Assembly: GCA_902464645.1 (NCBI GenBank)
Contig: CABQKL010000087.1
Coordinates: 1 to 7,377, forward strand
Reading direction: 5' to 3'
DNA from: an uncultured Collinsella sp.
GTDB taxonomy: Bacteria > Actinomycetota > Coriobacteriia > Coriobacteriales > Coriobacteriaceae
DNA: 7,377 bases
The notes under the pieces were generated by a model, which had not been told where the DNA came from, did not search any database, and was given only the letters and a program-made list of their open reading frames with translations. The position numbers and the translations under genes are program-made. Positions 1 to 5,486 of the stretch are shown piece after piece. The number at the start of each line of letters is the position of its first letter. The first letter of the stretch is position 1.

Positions 1-215
1 TTCTTGGACATCAGCTGAGGCACTACGTTGAGCCCCTGGTTATTGGCAGGATCGATCTCCTTAAACGCCTTGCCGCCAAAGCGGTTTCCCACCCGCGGCG
101 GCGGCAAAAACGGCGTGTAATAACAATCGAGCGCGCCAAAGCACTCCGCATGCACGCGACGGAACACATGCCCGGTAATCCCCTCCATGGGGGCCAACGA
201 TAGAATCATCAACAT
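1..215 (-). CDS. tRNA-dihydrouridine synthase, N-terminal part (cut by window edge)
   Basis: The first 71 codons of a leftward gene are present; the rest lies outside the window. The reading starts MLMILSLAPMEGITGHVFRR and continues with YYTPFLPPP, GNRFGGKAF, DPANNQGLNVVPQ and LMSK. The APMEG(I/V)T start, the YTPF motif and the NN-G-NVVPQ-(L/M) stretch are typical of the FMN-binding TIM-barrel dihydrouridine synthases (Dus), which reduce uridine in the tRNA D-loop using NAD(P)H; the APMEG loop contacts FMN. A stop codon lies directly before ATG 215, so translation starts at 215 or at the second ATG at 209. Only a weak GAGAG is seen as ribosome site. The subtype (DusA, B or C) cannot be told from this fragment. 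The family is near certain; whether the full gene is intact is unknown. Confidence 0.88.
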   Translation of the reverse strand, partial: MLMILSLAPMEGITGHVFRRVHAECFGALDCYYTPFLPPPRVGNRFGGKAFKEIDPANNQGLNVVPQLMSK

Positions 216-228
216 CTACTCTCAGATC

Positions 229-265
229 AATGCGGCAAAGGGACTGCCCCTTTGTCACATGCATT
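229..265. repeat. Degenerate palindrome of the TGTGACAAAGGG type
   Basis: The core 231-259 has arms TGCGGCAAAGGG (231-242) and CCCTTTGTCACA (248-259) around a 5-nt centre. Ten of twelve positions are complementary. Read on the minus strand it is TGTGACAAAGGG, then GCAGT, then CCCTTTGCCGCA, clearly related to the better-preserved copy at 1948-1979. One arm has drifted (GCCGC for GTCAC). It lies in the leader of the dihydrouridine synthase gene, 15 bp from its start. No T-tract follows on either strand, so it is not a classic terminator; a repeat-family copy or a leader hairpin is more likely. Confidence 0.6.
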
Positions 266-292
266 ATGCCTTGTCCTTGAGGCGACCCACAA
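263..292 (-). promoter_or_regulatory. Putative sigma-70-type promoter for the dihydrouridine synthase gene
   Basis: On the minus strand a TTGTGG (-35-like, 287-292) and a CATAAT (-10-like, 263-268) are separated by 18 bp. They lie upstream of the Dus start at 215. Transcription would begin near 256, inside the degenerate palindrome 231-259, giving a leader of about 40 nt. The -10 box differs from consensus at one base and the -35 at three, so this is a reasonable but unproven call. Confidence 0.4.
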
Positions 293-374
293 GGCGGAGG
301 CAGTTACTTGATGCCAACCAGCCCTCCAGCCGTCCCTGTGCAATGAAGGTGAACGGTGTCCACGAACAGCAAAT

Positions 375-397
375 GGGGCCGCTTCACAGCGGCTCCC
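375..397. other. GC-rich hairpin, function unknown
   Basis: GCCGCT (378-383) pairs with AGCGGC (388-393) across the loop TCAC, and GGG (375-377) pairs with CCC (395-397) around one bulged T. No run of T follows on either strand, so it is unlikely to be an intrinsic terminator. It may be a structural remnant of an intergenic repeat. Confidence 0.3.
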
Positions 398-466
398 TCG
401 CTCGCCACTTTTCCTTAGATAACGGCTTCATGCTCTAAAAGATGGCGCCCACGATCAAGCGATCAC

Positions 467-482
467 CAACAGCACGCTGTTG
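467..482. promoter_or_regulatory. Perfect 7-2-7 dyad, possible operator
   Basis: CAACAGC (467-473) and GCTGTTG (476-482) form a perfect inverted repeat with a 2-nt centre. It lies about 40 bp upstream of a TATACT box and about 90 bp upstream of the start of the unknown membrane-protein gene, a plausible place for a dimeric regulator. A 16-bp dyad can arise by chance, and no second copy is visible nearby. Confidence 0.3.
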
Positions 483-519
483 ACCGCTATGTATGAACAA
501 CAGACACCCTCCACTCATC

Positions 520-525
520 TATACT
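520..525 (+). promoter_or_regulatory. Weak -10 box upstream of the unknown membrane protein
   Basis: TATACT matches the -10 consensus at five of six bases and would place transcription start near 532, about 40 nt before ATG 573. No convincing -35 box is found at 16-18 bp spacing; the nearest candidate, TGAACA at 494-499, is 20 bp away. If correct, the upstream in-frame start codons at 480 and 489 are not in the transcript. Confidence 0.28.
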
Positions 526-563
526 CAAGAGCGTGTGCGCATCGCCCAAAAACGATGAGAGTC

Positions 564-567
564 GAGG
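564..567 (+). promoter_or_regulatory. Ribosome binding site fixing the start at 573
   Basis: GAGG followed by five C residues precedes ATG 573. The other in-frame starts (TTG 480, ATG 489, ATG 555) have no purine-rich site at suitable distance, so 573 is preferred. Confidence 0.55.
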
Positions 568-572
568 CCCCC

Positions 573-1706
573 ATGCAGCAGCTCACCGAACGAGAAAAGA
601 AACGCATCCAGCGGTACTGCATGTACCCCAAGATCGCAGCGACCGCACTCATCATGTCGTTCGTAGCATGCCTGTTGATGTTGCCGCTCCAAATGATCAA
701 CGATATCGCGTTCCACCAAAAGGAATTCCAACCCGCGGGCATATATACCGCCATCGCACTCACCGTAATCGAGCTCGCCATCTTTTGCTATTGCGCCCTT
801 GCACCACGCTTTGGGATGCAGGGCAAACAGTGGAAGGAGCTGCAGGGCAGGCTTGCGGTAGCCCAGACCAACAAGGACCGTTCCGCGGAGGTCGCCGGCG
901 TACTTGCCACGCAAGCTGCCGGCCGCCTGCTCAAGAACAGCGACAACGATCTCGCGCGCAACCTGGGCGGTGCCGCCGAGGTCGCCGGCGCCGTGGGGGC
1001 AGTCACCACGGCGGCAGACGTGCTGGCCGAGACCTCGAGCAATGCCGAGGCCATGGCAAACGCATACGGTGTGACGATTCCAAGCGTCAAGAAGCAGATC
1101 ATAGCTCTCGCGGTGTTGCCCGTCATTGTGCTGCTTGGCGTCTACATCCCGCAGTTTGTCCAGGGAAATAACGAGCTTCAGGCAAGAAAGGCTGCAGCCG
1201 CCGAGCAGCTCGCCATCGCGCAAGATGCCTTGGAGCCCGTGTGCGAACGCGTCGCGGCAGACGACCCATACGAGTCGTATCACGACTACGGCTACCGCAT
1301 TATCGGCTATCTGCGCGATAATGACCTCGGCGCTCAAGCAGCCTATGTCTACCTTTCTTTCGATGCAGATGGCATGCTCACGGACGTCGATTACACCAGT
1401 CAGATCGACCCCGAGGCAAGCCCTGCAGACAACCTCGCCCGCGCCGAGCAGGATATCGCGACGCTCTGCGCCCCGCTCAACGGGTTGGACATTTCCGTTG
1501 CCACACCGGACCTCCTCACGCCATGCAGCCTGTCGGATGAATTTAAACAGGCATTTTTAGCCGGATCCCTATATGAAGAAATCAGCATCAAGACGGAGGA
1601 CGAATCTATCAAGTCGTACTACACCTTTGACACCGAGCCCAAGGAAGAGTTCGACGAATACACCCACCCGGAAATTAGGCTCATGCTCTCTGCAAAGAAG
1701 AACTAA
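573..1706 (+). CDS. Membrane protein of unknown function, three predicted TM segments
   Basis: I do not recognise this 377-residue protein. A charged N-terminus (EREKKRIQR) precedes two close hydrophobic helices at about 20-42 and 55-77. A long Ala/Gly-rich segment follows (about 80-170, with AEVAG appearing twice, at 105-109 and 135-139), then a third helix at about 174-196. The positive-inside rule puts the N-terminus and the Ala-rich segment in the cytoplasm and residues 197-377 outside. That C-terminal part begins with an Ala/Gln-rich helix, is acidic, and contains C224, C299 and C318 plus a YVYLSFDADGMLTDVDY stretch that looks like strands of a small alpha/beta fold. No enzyme motif or signal peptidase site is evident. 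The gene stands alone: its left neighbour is divergent, its right neighbour convergent. It is probably a real gene because of frame length, ribosome site and membrane pattern. A sensor or envelope-associated protein is possible but not shown. Confidence 0.78.
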   Translation: MQQLTEREKKRIQRYCMYPKIAATALIMSFVACLLMLPLQMINDIAFHQKEFQPAGIYTAIALTVIELAIFCYCALAPRFGMQGKQWKELQGRLAVAQTNKDRSAEVAGVLATQAAGRLLKNSDNDLARNLGGAAEVAGAVGAVTTAADVLAETSSNAEAMANAYGVTIPSVKKQIIALAVLPVIVLLGVYIPQFVQGNNELQARKAAAAEQLAIAQDALEPVCERVAADDPYESYHDYGYRIIGYLRDNDLGAQAAYVYLSFDADGMLTDVDYTSQIDPEASPADNLARAEQDIATLCAPLNGLDISVATPDLLTPCSLSDEFKQAFLAGSLYEEISIKTEDESIKSYYTFDTEPKEEFDEYTHPEIRLMLSAKKN

Positions 1707-1748
1707 AGGCTTACGCTCTAATTGCCGCTCGCAAACATCGTCTATATC

Positions 1749-1932
1749 TCGAGGTCTAATACTTTTCCGAGAAGTGAACGGCTGTATTTGGACCCCCGAA
1801 GCATCGACATTCTCTGACGCCAAAACCGCAGGATTCAACAATCAAAACCGCTGGAAATTGCATCTCAAAAGTGTCGACGCTTCGGGGGTCCATTTTGACT
1901 CGTTCACTTCTCGGAAAAGTATTAGACCTCGA
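1749..1932. repeat. 184-bp inverted-arm element between convergent genes
   Basis: Two 61-bp arms face each other. The outer 32 bp (1749-1780 and 1901-1932) are perfect reverse complements, starting TCGAGGTCTAATACTTTTCC from the outside. An 8-bp stretch (1781-1788, 1893-1900) does not match. Then 21 bp (1789-1809, 1872-1892), beginning TGGACCCCCGAAGC, match at 20 of 21. The centre (1810-1871, 62 nt) is not palindromic and holds a direct repeat. Within each outer arm lies a smaller near-palindrome, ACTTTTCCGAGAAGT at 1761-1775 and its mirror at 1906-1920. No target-site duplication is obvious at the borders and no transposase is encoded, so a non-autonomous mobile repeat (MITE-like), a structured RNA or a double binding region are all open. 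The block pattern of conserved, variable, conserved sequence argues for selection on the blocks or for two copies of a shorter unit placed head to head. Confidence 0.75.
1821..1855. repeat. 13-bp direct repeat with 22-bp period in the element's centre
   Basis: CAAAACCGCAGGA (1821-1833) and CAAAACCGCTGGA (1843-1855) match at 12 of 13 bases. Their starts are 22 bp apart, about two helical turns. They occupy the non-palindromic centre of the 1749-1932 element and could be paired protein sites or the trace of a small duplication. Confidence 0.55.
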
Positions 1933-1947
1933 ATTCACAAGCCGCTC

Positions 1948-1979
1948 AATGTGACAAAGGGACCGTCCCTTGTCACATT
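1948..1979. repeat. Near-perfect palindrome overlapping the transporter stop codon
   Basis: The left arm AATGTGACAAAGGGAC (1948-1963) and right arm GTCCCTTGTCACATT (1965-1979) pair fully except for one extra A in the left arm, with a single central C. The first two bases of the transporter's stop codon (on the minus strand) fall inside it. It would form a strong hairpin in transcripts from either side and so may limit read-through between the convergent genes, but it lacks a following T-run. The copy at 229-265 shows it belongs to a repeat family. Confidence 0.75.
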
Positions 1980-4900
1980 ATTCAGAGCGCAGGGCCTCCA
2001 CGGGATCCTTCCTGGATGCGCTGCGGGCCGGCAGCAGGCCGGCAACGACCGTCAGTAACACCGAAATTGCAATGAGCACCAGCGCATCCTGCACGGGCAG
2101 GCTCATCAGATTGGGCACCTGTTTGGCAGCAAGCGCCCAGGCATTAACCGGAAAGCTCACGGCCATCACAACGACAATGGCAAAGACGCCGGCGATGAGG
2201 CCCTCGATAAAGGTCTCGGCATTGAATACGTTGGCCACGTTGCGCTTCGACGCGCCGATCGCACGCAGGATGCCAATCTCCTTTTTGCGTTCCAGCACGC
2301 TGATGTAGGTGATGATGCCGATCATGATGGAGCTCACCACCAGGCTGATACTCACGAATGCGATGAGCACCAAGCTGATGGTGTTCACGATGTCGGTCAC
2401 CGAGCCCATGATGATACCCATGTAGTCGGTGTACGAGATCGCCTGCTCATCGTGGCCGACGGCTTTGACCTGCTTGTTGTACGCATCGATGTGATCGAGC
2501 ACACGCTCCTTAGCCTCAAAGTCACGCGGGAAAATCTTGACCGAGATGGGGTCGGCCTCGTCCGCATAGCCCAGTGTGGTCAGATTGTTATCGTAGGTGA
2601 GCTTCGACGCCTTGGCATAGCTCATCATGAGCGAGCTCAGGTCCTCGGCGTCCATGTTGAAGTGAATGGCATGAGCAAAGGCACTCGCATCCACGCGCAT
2701 GGCGCTCGCCAGGCTAGCAAAACTCGACGACATCCGCGTCGCCATCTGGCCCATGAGCCCTGCTGCGCCTGCCTTGAGCTGAGCTGACACCGTCGCCGCA
2801 ATCTGATCGCTGATCGACTTCATCATCTGATCCATAGCCTGCTGCAGATACGGAGCCAGCTGCTTTTGCACATAGTCGGTCATCGCCCGCTGCAGGCGCT
2901 CGGCCAGGGCATCGCCACCGAGTGCCTTGAGCTGAGCCAGGTATTGCTGGGCTGCCGTATCACTCTCAAGATACGTCGAGAACGCGGCGGCAAGCTTTGA
3001 CGCGTCCTTAAGATCATCGGGTGTCAGCGCCTTAAACTGATCAGACTGCAAAAAGCTCTCAAACAGCTGGTTGGCAAGCGTTCCCACCTGCTGCATTTGC
3101 TCGGGCGTGAGTTCCAGACCGTCAAAGATACCTGAGAAATCTGGGGCCGGCGCTTTGGCCATGATGTCGCTGAAGTCGATGTCCCTACCAACGCCCGAAA
3201 GGTCAATGTCCAGCACGGACAAATCGATACCAGAAAGGTCCATACCGCCGGCTGCACCCGAGAGCGCAGACGCATCGAACGAGAACGCGCTCTTGAGCGC
3301 CGCCTCGTCCGCACTGAACATGCTGCCCAGATCCACGCCTTGCTTGGCCTCGCCCTGCAGTTCATCGAAAGACTTGCCCGTAAAGACATCCGTCTCGGGG
3401 TGGGCGAGTTGCTCCTGCACAATCTGCGAATCGGCGGCGCGCTCCATAAGCTGGCGAGTCAGCGCATGTGTATAGGCAATGCCCGGAGACAACGCACTCG
3501 CATTGGCTGTCTCGTTAGGTCGCACCACGCCCACAATGTGCACGTCGATACCGTCGGCAACCTTGGCGGCCATAAAGTCGGCATCACCAGACATGTCGGT
3601 CCATATGCCGGTCTCTTCGTTTTTGCGATAGGCATCGGCCGGCGACAGCATCTTAAACGTCGTGGACAGCGCATCGTCGTAGGTAAAGTCGGTACCGGTC
3701 TCGGGTGCTTTGACCCCACCGTCGGCCGTCATAGCACTGTTAACCAGGTCGTTGAGCTCATCGATATTCAGCGCACCGATGCTATAGAGCGTGTAGTCGC
3801 CCACCGTACCGCGGCTCGAAAGCACCATCACGGCTTCGTTGGCGGACGTGGGCCAATGACCGGCGACGACATCGTACTGGCTGTCGAGCAGGCTCTGGTC
3901 GTCAATCATCTCGTTAAAGACCGAGGTTCCCATGGATTCCATGCTCACCGTTGCCGCCGAGCTCGCGCCTCCGCTCATGGCCTCGGTCATGGCGTTGGGC
4001 ACCAGCCGGACAGGCTTCTCATCGCCCTTGCCGGCACGATAGACAACCGGCGATACACCGTAGCCGTACTGAATGGCGTTGACCTCTTTATCGATGCCGT
4101 CGCCACCGGCATCGAGCCATGCCTTAAAGCTCGTCATGTCGTTGGACTTAACGCTTGCAAACATGTCCTTTACGGCCGTAACCACGGGGATCTTATCGGT
4201 TCCCTTAGCCTTGCCGCCGGCGCTGTCGTCGGACGAATCCTCGCCGTTGGACGCCTCATCATCCGTGGCCCCCTGTCCGCCCATCATGGACGACAGGTCG
4301 TAATCCTGCTTGGAGATGGTGAGCGGGTAGCTCGAGAGCGTATCCTCCTCGACCTTTTTGATGTAGCCGTTTACGCCATTGGACAGCGCCAGAATCGCCG
4401 CGATACCGATAATGCCAATCGAGCCCGCAAAGGCAGTCATGGCCGTACGGCCTTTTTTGGTCATAAGGTTTCGGGCAGAAAGCCCCAGCGCCGTCACAAA
4501 GCTCATCGAGGTTTTGCGCGTAGGCTTGGCTTCGCGGCGCGTGGCGTCAGCGACATCGAAAGGATCGGAATCGTCGGTGATCTTGCCGTCCGCCAGGTTA
4601 ACGATGCGCGTGGCGTATTGGTACGCCAGCTCGGGATTGTGCGTGACCATAATAACCAGACGGTCACGCGCCACATCCTTGAGCAGATCCATGACCTGTA
4701 CGGATGTCGTTGAGTCCAGGGCGCCGGTCGGCTCGTCTGCCAGCACAATCTCGGGATCGTTGATCAGCGCACGGGCGATGGCCACACGCTGCATCTGCCC
4801 GCCCGAAAGCTGGCTCGGGCGCTTGTTAACGTGCTCGCCCAGGCCGACTTTCTCCAACGCCTCGCGCGCACGCTGGCGACGCTCGGCATGCCCCACGCCC

Positions 4901-5232
4901 GTGAGCGTAAGCGCCAGCTCCACGTTTTCCAAAATGGTCTGATGCGGAATGAGGTTATAGCTCTGGAACACAAAGCCGATGCGGTTGTTGCGATAGGCAT
5001 CCCAATCGCGATCGTGAAAGTCCTTGGTCGATATGCCGTCGATCAGCAAGTCACCAGAATCGAAATGATCGAGCCCACCGATAACGTTGAGCATCGTAGT
5101 TTTGCCCGAGCCCGAGGGACCCAGAATGGCCACGAACTCGTTATCGCGAAAAGACAGGCTTACGCTATCGAGCGCCACCTGCGTAAACGACTGCGTAACG
5201 TACCTTTTGCAAATACTCTTGAGCTCCAACAT
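1978..5232 (-). CDS. MacB/FtsX-type ABC transporter, ATPase fused to permease, large extracytoplasmic insert
   Basis: A single 1084-residue chain. Residues 1-222 are an ABC ATPase of the MacB/LolD class: Walker A GPSGSGKTT (38-46), Q-loop Q90, signature LSGGQ (142-146), Walker B with D166 and E167, D-loop ALD (171-173) and switch H198. A linker leads to the first membrane helix (about 265-287). Three more helices follow at about 950-976, 1008-1032 and 1048-1070. The FtsX-type coupling segment ERKKEIGILRAIGASKR (981-997) and the closing PARSASRKDPVEALR are typical of the family. Between helices 1 and 2 lie about 650 extracytoplasmic residues; with a total of about 650 residues for MacB itself, this insert is very large. 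It starts with an acidic Ser/Asp linker (322-340) and contains a helical, Gln/Ala-rich region (about 640-860). Such proteins usually act by mechanotransmission in export or envelope processes, not in import. Start 5232 is chosen because GGGAGAGG lies 9 nt before it; the in-frame TTG at 5241 abuts that site. The gene is monocistronic as far as seen. Substrate unknown. Confidence 0.93.
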   Translation of the reverse strand: MLELKSICKRYVTQSFTQVALDSVSLSFRDNEFVAILGPSGSGKTTMLNVIGGLDHFDSGDLLIDGISTKDFHDRDWDAYRNNRIGFVFQSYNLIPHQTILENVELALTLTGVGHAERRQRAREALEKVGLGEHVNKRPSQLSGGQMQRVAIARALINDPEIVLADEPTGALDSTTSVQVMDLLKDVARDRLVIMVTHNPELAYQYATRIVNLADGKITDDSDPFDVADATRREAKPTRKTSMSFVTALGLSARNLMTKKGRTAMTAFAGSIGIIGIAAILALSNGVNGYIKKVEEDTLSSYPLTISKQDYDLSSMMGGQGATDDEASNGEDSSDDSAGGKAKGTDKIPVVTAVKDMFASVKSNDMTSFKAWLDAGGDGIDKEVNAIQYGYGVSPVVYRAGKGDEKPVRLVPNAMTEAMSGGASSAATVSMESMGTSVFNEMIDDQSLLDSQYDVVAGHWPTSANEAVMVLSSRGTVGDYTLYSIGALNIDELNDLVNSAMTADGGVKAPETGTDFTYDDALSTTFKMLSPADAYRKNEETGIWTDMSGDADFMAAKVADGIDVHIVGVVRPNETANASALSPGIAYTHALTRQLMERAADSQIVQEQLAHPETDVFTGKSFDELQGEAKQGVDLGSMFSADEAALKSAFSFDASALSGAAGGMDLSGIDLSVLDIDLSGVGRDIDFSDIMAKAPAPDFSGIFDGLELTPEQMQQVGTLANQLFESFLQSDQFKALTPDDLKDASKLAAAFSTYLESDTAAQQYLAQLKALGGDALAERLQRAMTDYVQKQLAPYLQQAMDQMMKSISDQIAATVSAQLKAGAAGLMGQMATRMSSSFASLASAMRVDASAFAHAIHFNMDAEDLSSLMMSYAKASKLTYDNNLTTLGYADEADPISVKIFPRDFEAKERVLDHIDAYNKQVKAVGHDEQAISYTDYMGIIMGSVTDIVNTISLVLIAFVSISLVVSSIMIGIITYISVLERKKEIGILRAIGASKRNVANVFNAETFIEGLIAGVFAIVVVMAVSFPVNAWALAAKQVPNLMSLPVQDALVLIAISVLLTVVAGLLPARSASRKDPVEALRSE

Positions 5233-5379
5233 GGACGGCAACCTCTCCCACGCGGGCGCACTTGCCCGCTCTCCCCCGCCGTTCGTATTCGACGCGTTTG
5301 TCCTACTCTATCCCCATTTTTTGCCGGCGCCAGTGAGGAATGTAACGAAGCACGCCAAAAAACGAACGGGACGGCGCCT
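5233..5379 (-). other. Leader and presumed promoter region of the ABC transporter
   Basis: This stretch lies between the upstream operon's terminator and the transporter start. A hairpin with a 6-bp GC stem (5252-5257 with 5264-5269, loop of 6) sits just upstream of the ribosome site. I looked for -35/-10 pairs on the minus strand and found none convincing; TAGAGT- and GAATAC-like -10 candidates lack partners. A promoter is expected here because the terminator at 5380-5406 separates the gene from the operon upstream. Confidence 0.4.
5242..5249 (-). promoter_or_regulatory. Ribosome binding site fixing the transporter start at 5232
   Basis: On the minus strand GGGAGAGG ends 9 nt before ATG 5232. 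The alternative TTG at 5241 directly abuts this site and could not use it, so the ATG is preferred. Confidence 0.6.
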
Positions 5380-5406
5380 AAAAGAAGAGGCCCCGAGCGG
5401 GACCTC
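5380..5406 (-). terminator. Intrinsic terminator of the polyferredoxin-thioredoxin operon
   Basis: On the minus strand the transcript forms GAGG, U, CCCG, a 2-nt loop, CGGG, G, CCUC: a continuous stem with one U·G wobble, followed at once by TTCTTTT. On the plus strand the wobble becomes a C·A mismatch and no T-run follows, so it is directional. It lies about 80 nt after the lipoprotein stop codon. The 80-nt trailer holds only a 10-codon open frame and is taken as untranslated. Confidence 0.82.
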
Positions 5407-5486
5407 TATATGGTGGAGATTATCTTGAAAGGCAGCGGACTACTCCGCGCAGCGGCGCACGATCCTCGCCATGCTTTACGCGTTTT

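Larger units (their letters stand above)
216..572. other. Intergenic region between divergent genes
   Basis: This 357-nt stretch separates the leftward dihydrouridine synthase from the rightward unknown gene. It holds the Dus promoter-like pair (263-292), a degenerate palindrome (229-265), a GC-rich hairpin (375-397), a 7-2-7 dyad (467-482) and a -10-like box (520-525). An open frame across 187-438 on the plus strand overlaps the Dus start antisense, has no ribosome site and resembles no protein I recognise, so I regard the region as non-coding. I see nothing assignable in about 293-374 and 398-466. Confidence 0.6.

Noticed and set aside
187..438. 83-codon plus-strand frame in the left intergenic region
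   Set aside because: It overlaps the dihydrouridine synthase start antisense and runs through a palindrome and a hairpin; there is no ribosome site and no similarity to a known protein.
525..1337. 270-codon open frame on the minus strand opposite the unknown membrane protein
   Set aside because: The translation has no domain or membrane pattern, while the plus-strand frame shows a ribosome site and three clear hydrophobic helices.
1749..1932. Insertion sequence with terminal inverted repeats
   Set aside because: The length is only 184 bp, there is no transposase frame and no clear target-site duplication; at most it is a non-autonomous derivative.
1756..1938. 60-codon minus-strand frame covering most of the inverted element
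   Set aside because: It exists because the repeat happens to lack stops in this frame; no ribosome site and no domain are seen. A tiny protein encoded by the repeat family remains conceivable but is unsupported.
1948..1979. Palindrome as a classic bidirectional intrinsic terminator
   Set aside because: The stem is strong but neither strand has a T-run after it, so Rho-independent termination is not supported.
1573..2058. 161-codon plus-strand frame across the inverted element
   Set aside because: It begins inside another gene and reads through both arms of the repeat and into the transporter gene antisense; its composition is that of an out-of-frame shadow.
3340..4713. 457-codon open frame on the plus strand, antisense to the ABC transporter
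   Set aside because: It lies wholly inside a well-supported gene on the other strand, its product is rich in His, Arg and Gly without any recognisable domain, and it has no plausible ribosome site. Long antisense frames are common in GC-rich genes.
5408..5486. Short open frame of ten codons after the lipoprotein gene
   Set aside because: It is too short, lacks a ribosome site and sits in the trailer before the terminator.
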